A DNA stretch of 64,000 bases. It comes from Anodontia alba (lineage: Eukaryota > Mollusca > Bivalvia > Lucinida > Lucinidae). The number at the start of each line of letters is the position of its first letter. Position 1 is the stretch's first letter. The notes beneath the pieces are model-generated. The model made no database searches, was not told the origin of the DNA, and worked only from the letters and a program-made list of their open reading frames with translations. Where the stretch lies: the NCBI GenBank assembly GCA_964016985.1, contig OZ024824.1, positions 48,649,587 through 48,713,586 of the forward strand. Reading direction: 5' to 3'. This document shows, in pieces, positions 56,211-64,000 of the stretch. Made by a program: the position numbers and the translations under genes.

Positions 56211-56242
56211 TTTTCTGCAAAATGGGCCAATTGTCCTCCCAC
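54212..56242 (-). CDS. DIRS reverse transcriptase, RNase H and methyltransferase-like region
   Basis: This frame has 676 codons and the 5' boundary shown is a GTG. The frame is open further up to about 56300 (PPQDYEGPPFSLPALPLADI precedes), so translation may start upstream or by frameshift from ORF1. Domains: RT at about 55-250 with RIFLVPKKNGKFRLIIDL, SIDLTDAYLHVPIH (Asp132), ALPFGMSLSPLIF and the YLDD box (196-199). RNase H at about 355-480 with YTDASHYGWG (Asp363), NMLEMMAIRLAL (Glu397), STDNTTVVSY (Asp422) and NILADHLSR (Asp473). Then a region NVDLFATRFN..APFWPQQQWFSELL (about 504-582) that in DIRS elements is described as methyltransferase-like. All key acidic residues are present. The C-terminus overlaps the recombinase N-terminus in another frame. 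Confidence 0.92.
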   Translation of the reverse strand: MGGQLAHFAEKWEEITDNKWVLSIVRNGFRIPFIKIPPLSSVPIRMSQSSSPFLREEIENLLNKRAVERVQNPGTPGFYSRIFLVPKKNGKFRLIIDLSLLNRYIEKQAFKMETVKSVRQAIRLNDWAVSIDLTDAYLHVPIHHQSRKYLRFVHEDQVYHFSALPFGMSLSPLIFSKLMDVIAAFLRQCAISVFPYLDDWLIKNLIRNRLITQTNFCIQTIQSLGFLPNLKKSDLFPTQKFTFIGMEFLTQQNLVKVPADRVQNLILTIKKIMSAIHVSARTFLSLLGKLSAAADLVLLGRLHLCPLQMCLLSVWKPHILPLDHPISINGMIRSHLQWWINPIRFETGTSIHPPDPKFFLYTDASHYGWGAHLEPTTLSFHGRWTENQSQLHINMLEMMAIRLALKQAKTFIHHSCIMISTDNTTVVSYINKQGGTHSPNLCVEVWKILNWCLEQDIVIRVRHIPGKFNILADHLSRLDKPIKTEWALDQIVANSVFQMLNFPNVDLFATRFNHRLPLYVSPVQDDKALAIDALSMDWNRLHAYAFPPFILIPAVLEKIRQHQCRIVLIAPFWPQQQWFSELLLLVSAPIRLPLIPMLLTQSKGRFVHQNLPILDLHAWELSNNQSEIRNFHKTLQILSPDQEEHLHKKSTMQNGPSSLIGVIQKRLIRSRPLLQL

Positions 56243-56288
56243 TGGAATGTCCGCGAGCGGAAGAGCAGGCAGTGAAAAGGGCGGGCCT

Positions 56289-58539
56289 TCATAATCCTGC
56301 GGAGGAAGAGGCAGGTTTAGAGGAGGGGAACTGACGGATGTTACCAGTCCTCTTGATATTATCTTTCTTAGCGTGAGAAGATGAGCTTTGAGGAATATTT
56401 TTGGACCTATAAGATTGCGTAGGTTTAGGTCTGGATGTTGTTTGTTTAGCAGGATATTTAGGTATCTTGAAAGCTCTGCTCTGCGAAGGAGGTTTAAAAG
56501 AATGAGATTGTGACTGAATGGATGTAGAAGCTAGAAACCTTTGCTGTTGAGCTTCAAAGTTTGATTTAGCTATTTCTTTTATCCTGCCGTCAAAGAAGGA
56601 TTTCGAGTTAATAGGAGCGTTCCTTAACTCGTATGTGGAATTGTCGAGAAGTAGTTTAGACGAAGCTAGGGCTGCGTCCCTCCTAGCTTGGAATAATTCA
56701 GTAGTTAAAAGTGTAGACATGGCAGTAGCATGTTTAATCGATTTGGCTACGGCCTCCAGAAGTCTGGAAAGGCCGCAACCGACATTAATTCCTGTTGTAA
56801 TGAAAGGAAGGCAGCTGAAGAAAATAGATCAGCACGAGAATTAATGGAGACTAGTTTTCTAGCCTTCCTTTCCCATGCTTCCAGATTCTTCAGCGGAATG
56901 GAAGCTCTTCCTTTATTAGAAATGTCTAGGAGAGACGCATCCGCTTCTAATTGAGGGATATTGTCAGTTGGCAAATATTGGTTTTGGCTCTTGTAGAATT
57001 TAGTCAGAGCAAGAGCCGAAACCAAGCTTTGCGGGCAAATCCAATCTCTTGAACATTTGTCCGAGTCTAGTCTATTTTGAATGTATTTTGTTGTATTTTC
57101 TACTAATTTGGATTGTGGGAGGACAAGTAATGGAGTGGAATGAGACTCCATTAATTGTTCGATCCCAGAGAGAGGTTTTAATGGTGCTTCATCCTGCTGA
57201 GTTTTGGGGCATAACTCAGGAGGAAGAAGCCGGAAGACCTTGTTAATCGCACGATCAAATGATCAGACTTCGGATTCAGTTTCCGAATCTGACTCCTTGT
57301 TCTGTTGAGTGAGATTCGGTTGAAACTGATCATAATTAATAGGTTGATTAGTGATTGGACTAAAATTAGTCTCCTCAGGTTGTATTCGAGTTGGCGTTTG
57401 AACAACCTGGGGAGATTTATGAGCCCTTGTGTATCTACTAATGTCAAGTTGAGATTGGGAGGAATTTGATGAAGAAGAAGGCGTCATCGATCGTCTTCTT
57501 CTCTTTTTATGAGAGTGCTTAGATCTCTTTGAATTTTTCTTTCGCCGAGAAGAACTCAAAGAGTCTGATCTAGAAGTAGAGATAGAAGAAGAGGACGATC
57601 GATGTCTTCTTCTCTTTTTAGATTTATGCTCTCTTTTAGACTGATCCTTCCTTGAAGGTCTGGAGATAGATAAATCATTTGAATTAGGAGGCTCAATCAT
57701 TACACTCGGATCTGAGACCTGCGAAAAATCAGGTTCGAGTGGAATTATCTGTCTAGAGGAAGAAGCTGGATTAGGAAGTTCTAGTCTTTCAGAACGTTCA
57801 TATCCAGGAATTAAAACATTGGATAGTCTGTGGACACTACCATGTGAAATGTGGCTACTTATGGACGGAGCGTAGCTTTGTACAGGCACATTTATAGGTA
57901 TATAACCAGGCAGAATTTGGGTTTGTAGGTCATATGCGAATGACTGTAAACCAATGCCTGGTTGACTGGAGCCTAGTTGACTGGTGCCTGGTTGACTGGT
58001 GCCTGGTTGACTGGTGACTGGTTTACCGGTGACTGGTTGACCGGTGACTGGATGACTGGTGACTGGATGACCGGAAATAAGTTGCCCGGTGACTGGGTGA
58101 CTGGTGACTGGTTGACTGGTGACTGGTTGACCGGTGACTGGAGGACGGGTGACTGGTGACTGGTGACTGGTGGGCTTAATGCCTGGTCAGACTCTAAGTC
58201 CGCAGGGCTGCCACCTTGATGGGTCCTGCCCCGAGCAGTATAGCTATGAGGGGTGGTGCTCCCATCAACTATCCCACTGTCAGACATGTCTGACTGGGAC
58301 TTCTTGGTTTTCTTTGATTTCTTCTGTTTTCTCTTCTGCGTCATAACTGATTTTCTAGTGGCATAAAGACGTCTTCTTTCTGCTAGATTCCAAACTTTTG
58401 CTATCCAGGAACTACAAATATAACACAGAGAGATACGTGTGCAAGAATTACAAGTTAAACAAGATAGATGTGTATCCCATTTAGCTTTTAAATGGCCACA
58501 GTTGCCGCAGACGAAATGCATCGACTGACGCGGAAACAA
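56289..58539 (-). pseudogene. DIRS ORF1 (gag-like), interrupted
   Basis: The ATG is at 58539. N-terminal zinc-binding-like cysteines lie at residues 11, 14, 27, 30, 33, 39 and 42 (VCGNCGHLKAKW, CLTCNSC, CYICSSW), then a basic stretch, then QSPVN pentapeptide repeats (about 58175-57975). Damage: TAG at 57975-57973 where the repeat has CTAG for CTGG, a frame change before 57889, and a TGA at 57265-57263. A probable one-base deletion near 56768 moves the frame from DFWRP-stop to LEAVAKSI. The later parts are an Arg/Ser-rich segment (KKRRRHRSSSSS, about 57600) and a helical segment with KNLEAWERKARKLVS. ORF1 ends GGA TTA TGA at 56289. Introns cannot be excluded as the cause of some breaks. Confidence 0.8.
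57960..58178 (-). repeat. 15-bp coding minisatellite (QSPVN repeat) in DIRS ORF1
   Basis: About fourteen copies of a 15-bp unit (plus strand CTGGTGACTGGTTGA) encode QSPVN with variants QSPVT, QSPVI and QAPVN. Related GGTGACCGG minisatellites occur at the matching place in relics A (10740-11035) and B (14640-15180). Confidence 0.88.
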
Positions 58540-58734
58540 AGGAAGAAATTTAACATTGAGAAAACAAGAAATCTAAAATCAATATTTCGAAAATAAGTAC
58601 ATAGATAGTAGAAGGAGTGAATATAGAACCAGAGAAAGTCAAGGATATAAAAATTTTAACCGTGTAGAATAAATTTAATCCATTTTTTCTAACACAGAAT
58701 AATAATCCTTGAACAATTCACAGTCCACAGAAAA

Positions 58735-58909
58735 GAAACTGACACGTGATCATTTGAGCGGGAGGAACTACGTCATACAGGTAACTGTTTAAAGGGACCT
58801 TCTGAATTAAGACTTTATCACAACTGAAAGGTCGTTTTTCTGTGGAGGGGGTGAATAGCAGAATAGAATAGCACATTATCTATAGGTTAATGTATTACGA
58901 AGTTAAAAT
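58735..58909 (-). repeat. DIRS left (5') inverted terminal repeat
   Basis: It is the inverse of 52733-52892 over about 160 bp. The outer end reads ATTTTAACTTCGTAATACAT on the minus strand, and its inverse is stored in the internal complementary region (53008-53047). Homologous ends terminate relics A (11898) and B (15880). In DIRS elements the left terminal repeat is where the promoter is expected, but no specific promoter box was identified. Confidence 0.9.
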
Positions 58910-59158
58910 TATTTTGAAATCGGGCCATTGGTCTGGCAGCAGATGTTGTTTAAAGGTTTTTCGATTTTTAGCTCTGGCGGCCATTTTGTTTAGCAGAGCG
59001 GAACCATTTAGGCAATTTTGGTAGAGGATCACCCAAGGAACATTCCTGTAAAATTACTTCAAAGTCCATTCCCCGGTTCAGGAGGAGATGTCTTTTAAGT
59101 AAATTGTTGACAGACACACCACGTGGGACGGGCGATGCCTTTGGCTCAGGTGAGCTAA
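58910..59158 (+). repeat. Array O, right part, with GGTGAGCT end
   Basis: The unit cut at 52689 resumes with 'tattttgaaatcgggccattgg' and runs for about 1.5 units. Then come a short GACAGACACACCACGTGGGACG tract and GGCTCAGGTGAGCTAAAA, ending about 59158. This gives array O the same right end as elements B and C. Confidence 0.82.
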
Positions 59159-60051
59159 AAAGTGAACAACAGAACAAACCAGAATAAATACCAACATGGC
59201 CCCTTCCCAGGTGTGTCCACCCACCCACCCCCCTACTGTACATCAGACAATGAAATATAGGTCAGTGTAAGAAGATGACACTGCAGTGTTTGAGTCCATG
59301 TTATGGACAAAGAAGATGCCAGGTTGTATGACTGTTGGTGTTACAGTGAAACAGAAATGAAGCTAACCACTAGGGTGATGTTTTAGACTGTGAAAAATAA
59401 GTCAGGGTCATAAATTGATACTGCTGACTGGAGACCGGACTGGAGAAGAAACATATGGACTGAAAATCAGACCCTTATTAAAGCAGGTGTGGAAATAATG
59501 ATAACATGATAGTAATTATGATATTTTGAAAAGATATCAGTCTCCTCAAACCAAGTACTTGATTGACATATGCTTCTGGTCAAAACATACTGTATCTAAC
59601 AAAAGACAAAGTATGATCTCTGCAACCAACATTTCCTCCCACTGGTCTCTGCTGAAGTGGAAAATTCTTCCATTACTCCACAAGCTATATCCTCTTAAAC
59701 CAATAAAAGAAGGAAAGAAAAATCTAGAAACAGAATCTTGACGTATTCTTTAACCTTTCCAAGTAGGGTCAAAATATTCCAAAGGGTATTCAAGTTACAG
59801 CCTAAACAAGACATTTATCATTAATTAAGGGGAGCTAACTGAAAAGATAAATGGGACATAAGTGTCATTCTTGTACCTGACACAACATATTTAATCAAAC
59901 ACCTGACTGCTGAAATATCACTTCAAACTACTATTCTAGAAATATGGGCCTTACACAAAATTTTAATATGAAATATTTCTGTAATCATTAAAAACCACTG
60001 AGTGCTTAAGATGCTTTATTCTATTTACATGCAGCTAATCATATACATATA
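59159..60051. other. Non-coding DNA, no gene supported
   Basis: The stretch holds K-type ('acaatgaaatataggtcag') and G-type ('ggggagctaactg', 'attcttgtacctgacac') repeat remnants in diverged form. A 71-codon frame at 59526-59741 has no motif. Confidence 0.4.
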
Positions 60052-61456
60052 CGAGGGTCCTGCAAAAAGTTTTGTCACTGGGTTTGGATTACTTCAGTGC
60101 TACTTTTTATCAAACATATTTTTATTACAAACCTTCAAAGTATTCCCCCTTTACTGAAACACATTTTTGTAACCTTTTTACCCAGTCGCGAAAAGCAGAT
60201 AAATAGCCTTCTTTTGGTATCTGTTGGAGACACTGATAAATAGCGCTGCCAAGAGAACTTCTAGATGTATACTTAATTTCCAGAAATCATTATCTTAAGC
60301 CTTGGAAATAAAAAGAGAAGATGTATACTTAATTTCCAGAAAGCATTATCTTAAGCCTTGGAAATAAAAAGAAGTCACAGGGACTCAGGTCAGGTGAATA
60401 AGGTGGATGGTTTAAAACTTTCACCTTTTCAGAAGCCAAAAAGACTTAACAACCTCATACTGTACTTATGAGAGGAGGCGTTGTCATATAAAAGGTGGAC
60501 TCCTGACCATCCTTTGCTTGGTCGTTTCTTATTGTAAAACTCTTTCACTTTCTTCAGTACAGAATTCTTGTAGAATCGGCCAGTGACTGTATGACCAGAT
60601 GGACAAGGCACTTGAATGACTAGCCCACTTGAATTAAAGAAAATTGCGTACAACATCTTTTTCGAACTTATGGTTCTCTTGGCAATACATGGGTGTTTTT
60701 GATCTTTTCGCTTCCATTGCTTATTATCAGCCCTTCTTTGTGGCTCAAACATGTGCACCCAGGTTTCATCACCTATTAGCAAGTTAGAAATAACCTGACT
60801 ATTACAGCCTTTGTATGTTTTCAAAAGTGTCCGGGTACATTTAAGGCATTGTGTCTTTTGCTCCTCAGTGAGCAAATGAGGTACCCACCTAGTGCATACC
60901 TTTCTCAGGTCCAAACGCTTTTTCAGAATTGTTTGCACACTGCCTTCTGATATGCCAGTACAACTAGCTATATCTTTAACAGACAGTCGCGCATCCTGTT
61001 CGACCACAATCTTTACAGCAGCAATGTTAGCCTTGGTAACAGAGGTGTTAGGCCTTCCAGGATGGGTATCATCTTCAACAGAAAATTTCCCAGCTTTAAA
61101 AGCTTTAACCCACCCAAAAACTGTGCACATTGAAATGGTCTGAGGTCCATATATACCACACAATTCATTCAATATCTGCTTTGAATCTATATTAAGCCTA
61201 ATGCGGCATTTAAATATAGCTACGAATTTCAGTCTTCTGATCCATGTTTCAATGTAACAAGTAAACTGGTCAGTGTATATGACTGCATCTATTTCAATTT
61301 GAAATAACTCGGTAAGTTGGAAAGCTATTTGCACGAAATAAACGGGTATCGTTAGCTATTCAACACACCATTCAAGTGCAATGAAGCATTTTTAAAATAT
61401 ACCTGGGATAAAACTAAGGAAGCCTATTAGTGACAGAACTTTTTGCACGACCCTCT
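60052..61456 (-). mobile_element. Full-length, inactive mariner transposon, 1405 bp
   Basis: The inverted terminal repeats CGAGGGTCCTGCAAAAAGTT (from 60052) and the inverse ending AACTTTTTGCACGACCCTCT (61456) are flanked by TA at 60050-60051 and 61457-61458. The transposase is on the minus strand. An internal 56-bp tandem duplication lies at 60264-60319 and 60320-60372, covering the codons after the third catalytic Asp. Confidence 0.93.
60250..61245 (-). pseudogene. Mariner transposase (DD34D), frameshifted
   Basis: The likely ATG is at 61245. A one-base shift follows near 61210, after which a long frame (61200-60429) carries the DNA-binding part (VFGWVKAFKAGKFSVEDD, GRPNTS, ISEGSVQTIL), then LLIGDETWVHMF with catalytic Asp at codon about 60770 and LLYDNASSHKY with the second Asp at about 60484. 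Two more small indels near 60440-60455 move it to a frame with ASEKVKVLNHPPYSPDLSPC and Asp codon 60374-60376. In the repaired order the second and third Asp have 34 residues between them, the mariner DD34D signature. The role would be cut-and-paste transposition at TA. This copy cannot make a full protein. Confidence 0.9.
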
Positions 61457-61458
61457 TA

Positions 61459-62341
61459 CATGTACAAATCCCAAATAAAGGATAGACTAGCCATTGTTAC
61501 ATGTGCAAATGGAAGTTTATAAAAGGACGAGTTACGCTTTTTTATTGCGATGTGCCTACTTCAAGGTCAAATTTGGAAAATAAGCAAATCCATAAACAAA
61601 TATTGCAAAACGAGACCATAATGTCTCTTGTTTAATCCCCTTGATTTCTTTTATTGACTGGAAAGGCGTTTTTGTGTTAATTTTGCAGTGACATACCTGC
61701 CCTATAGATCACTTTTAACACTGAGTTTATGGCAAATTGTAGCACCAGCTCATGGCCTGATTTCATACATATCCATATTTGGAACTGGAAACAAATTCTT
61801 TTCATTTTATTAAGAAGATAGTTATACACCTTATAATGGCAACAGACAACTGGTTCCAACTATGGATGATACCGTAAAAAGATTTTTCGGCATTTTTTAT
61901 ACTGCTGAACTTATGGGTATCAAAGTACTGTATGGACTGCAAGACTGTATTTTGACATATGGACATAAAAAAAATGCCTATCGTTGGCAAGTTTGCATCA
62001 GTATACATTTGTAAGGCTACTTGAAATGTTGTAACTTGCTTCACAACTAACACTTAGTCGTGTGTAATCTCAAAGACGTGGAGTTATGCTAATTACCGGT
62101 AATCCCATCATTTTTGTCTTTCATAAGGTATGCAAGCTGGGATGTTGTACGAGGAATGACTGATGTGGGCCTTGTATTGAAGGAATTAAGCAGGGCTGCC
62201 TACTTTCAGCCCTGTTAATCCTTGCCTTTTTTTACAGGTATGTAACCAACAGCCCATGTTATTTGGTCAGCATATGTCAAAGTGGTTACACATTACGGTG
62301 AACAGGACATATGAATTTTGCAAAATAGACAAAATAGTTGA
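61459..62341. other. Non-coding DNA, nothing recognised
   Basis: This is AT-rich unique sequence. Minus-strand frames at 61677-61859 and 61802-62053 show no motif and begin at weak starts. Confidence 0.35.
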
Positions 62342-62972
62342 ATGCGCAGTAATAAGTATTTGCATAAAAAGGCACCTAAGGCTATTCATGCTGTTATTGT
62401 AGCAACACTGAGGAAGAATATCACTTCATATGCTACCATAAAAAGGTGGGTAGTAGAATTTAAGTGTGACAAGGAGAGCCTAGAGGTTGACCCCCATTCT
62501 GGAGGGCCTGTTACTGTGGAACTCCCAAAATAGTCACTAGTCTATGATATGGTTATGGGTGACAGACAAGTTATAGAGAGATACATAGCTAGTGCTGTAG
62601 GAATTTTTTAGGTAATAGTGCATTCCATTCTTACAGAAGATCTGAATATGAGAAACTGTCCGCCCATTGGGTATCCAGACTTCTGGCAGTTGATCAGAAG
62701 CACACAAGACAGAATATGTTGCATGCTAATCTGAACCTTTTCTGAGACAGATCCTGACAAGTTTCTGTTGAGCTTTGTGACTATGGATGAAACATGGGTC
62801 CAACATTTCATACCAGAATCCAAATAACAGTTTAAACAATAGAATCACCCTGGCTCACCCCACCAAAGAAGGCAAGTCTGTTTCGACGGCTGGGAAGTTT
62901 ATGGCCTCGGTTTTGTGGATGCTGAAGGTATTCTCATGGTAGATTATCTCCAAAAAGATATTTCATGCAATT
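62342..62972 (+). pseudogene. Remnant of a second, different mariner transposase
   Basis: The plus-strand pieces in several frames follow a mariner transposase in order: KYLHKKAPKAIHAVIVATLR, TIKRWVVEFKCDKESLEVDP, VYDMVMGDRQVIERYIASAV, HSILTEDLNMR, then DPDKFLLSFVTMDETWVQHF (first catalytic Asp codon about 62786), PESK, and DAEGILMVDYLQKD. Stops and frameshifts are frequent (TAG at 62531, TAG near 62611 and others). The part with the second and third Asp is missing after about 62972, and no terminal repeats are seen. It differs clearly from the mariner at 60052-61456. Confidence 0.85.
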
Positions 62973-63854
62973 TGAAAGTCAAGGTCAAATATAAATCAGT
63001 ATCTATTTATGCATTCTTTGAATAATAGAAATATTTACAACTACGAGCACCTATACCTTCCAAATGCGCTACAGTGTACATGGGCATGTTAAATATACGA
63101 CATGTCAGTCGTTGTATTTGCTTACTCTGAACCATAAACAAAAAATAGTAGTACAAAAAACATAATTTTGCAACATGTAGCTTCATCTATATTTTAACAT
63201 ATAGTTAAAGTTTTCTTATAGAAAATTATCTAATTTTGTCACGTGATAAGCCAGGCATGGATCACAACACGAGCATGCTTTAATCACGCCGGAAGTATGT
63301 ATAGTCATTGTTTTTTATCTAATATGTCAACTAAGGTCTACGGACCTCTATAACACCCTCCTGCAATAAAACCTGAAGTCATGTGACTATATGTCGTTGT
63401 TAAATTCAAATTCTGCTCATGTGAACTGGCAAAGGTCAAGCTACCTTACAAATGAATTTCATCCAAATCCATCATGGGCACAAAAACGGCAAAAGTGCAG
63501 CTCGTCCTTTGCATACTGTTTACACAACTGATTATTCTAGTCATTATTTTTTTTCCAAATGCTTACTGACTTCAATAAATAATATTTTTGTTTGCAAATG
63601 CTATGTTCATATTAGCAATGTAGAATAAGGAGGAAACAAAATTGAAACAACTTATTGGCAAAACAAATAAGCAAGACAGCCACCATTTTGGTTGGAGAAC
63701 ACATGGTATAAACTGGTGATGTATTCCAACAGCAACTTTGCATACACCAATCATATTAACAGTTCCAAATTATTCAGAATGAATTTGTTTTCTAGATGAG
63801 AACGGAAACACCCCTTTTTGAGTACTACTTTGTACAGTTGTTAATCAGGGTTAA
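62973..63854. other. Non-coding DNA, nothing recognised
   Basis: This is unique AT-rich sequence. A 60-codon minus-strand frame at 63572-63754 is hydrophobic but has no supporting context. Confidence 0.35.
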
Positions 63855-64000
63855 CTAGAGCTGGTGTTTGTAAAACACTATGCCCCCAACTGCCTGACTC
63901 TAACACTGTTTGACTCCAACACTGCTTAGCCATGACGGTAACAACAGTACAAATATATGATTTCAATGTTATTTTATCAAAGGGAAATAACTCTAAAATA
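63855..64000 (+). mobile_element. Start of array element A, copy 5, cut by the window edge
   Basis: It begins 'ctagagctggtgtttgtaaa' with CACTATGCCCCCAACTGCCT, continuing 'ctaacactgtttgactccaa' and 'gacggtaacaacagtac'. It is almost identical to 42390-42530. The rest lies beyond the window. Confidence 0.85.

Larger units (their letters stand above)
52690..58909 (-). mobile_element. Structurally complete DIRS retroelement, 6220 bp
   Basis: Element 5' is at 58909 and 3' at 52690. In order it has: left inverted terminal repeat (58735-58909), ORF1 (58539-56289, damaged), an RT/RNase H frame (56242-54212), a tyrosine recombinase frame (stop at 53274), an internal complementary region (52953-53047), and right inverted terminal repeat with a distinct end extension (52690-52892). 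The flanking array O reads straight across the insertion with no target duplication, as expected for recombinase-mediated integration of a circular intermediate. This is the classic DIRS-1 layout. ORF1 carries stops and frameshifts, while RT and YR frames are open. Confidence 0.93.

Noticed and set aside
52690..58909. Endogenous retrovirus or LTR retrotransposon
   Set aside because: The terminal repeats are inverted, not direct. There is no protease or DDE integrase, and the integration enzyme is a tyrosine recombinase.
59526..59741. 71-codon ORF as an exon
   Set aside because: No splice sites, motif or matching phase with the known exons.
61677..62053. Minus-strand ORFs as upstream exons of the host gene
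   Set aside because: They start at weak codons, have no acceptor and donor in suitable phase, and no motif.

Overview
The window reads as animal nuclear DNA, most likely from a bivalve mollusc. It is AT-rich and gene-poor, has spliced coding exons, and is packed with the families of interspersed, internally tandem elements familiar from clam and mussel genomes: GACGGACGG-rich tracts, 'gggccataactc' units, and hairpin ends such as AGCTCACC...GGTGAGCT. The species cannot be fixed from the sequence alone.

Host gene. Only one host gene is well supported, on the minus strand. A 468-nt exon (47796 down to 47329) and a terminal exon (38148 down to 37934, stop TAA) have good splice sites and matching phase. 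They are separated by a 9.2-kb intron full of repeats. Together they encode about 227 C-terminal residues, low in complexity and tyrosine-rich, that I do not recognise. A possible AATAAA lies downstream.

Layout. 0-2.3 kb: tandem array with a SINE in it. 2.3-2.8: hairpin-rich AT DNA. 2.8-7.4: nested hairpin-ended arrays. 7.4-10.2: plain DNA with a second SINE. 10.3-15.9: two decayed DIRS relics around a TIR element. 15.9-21.3: arrays, one nested in another. 21.3-23.0: third SINE and an array. 23.1-26.2: decayed Ngaro-like YR retroelement, broken by an antisense non-LTR endonuclease fragment and by a Harbinger-like MITE. 26.4-37.2: arrays, including a poly-A array and a fourth SINE. 37.5-47.8: host exons and intron with a full-length dead Tc1-like element. 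48-52.7: arrays. 52.7-58.9: a structurally complete DIRS retroelement. 60.05-61.46: a full-length decayed mariner. 62.3-63.0: a second mariner remnant. 63.85-64: start of another array element.

Main points. (1) The 6.2-kb DIRS element keeps both inverted terminal repeats and an internal complementary region that carries the complements of both outer ends back to back, so its termini can be read to the base. (2) Four SINE copies have target-site duplications of 12-16 bp. (3) Many unrelated-looking array families share one architecture: an inverted start motif, then tandem units of about 100-220 bp, then a GACGGACGG tract, then a terminal hairpin. Internal arrays appear to swap between the same ends. 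(4) Removing the Harbinger-like insert plus one TTA restores the recombinase reading frame.

All calls come from reading the sequence. No alignment or database search was run.
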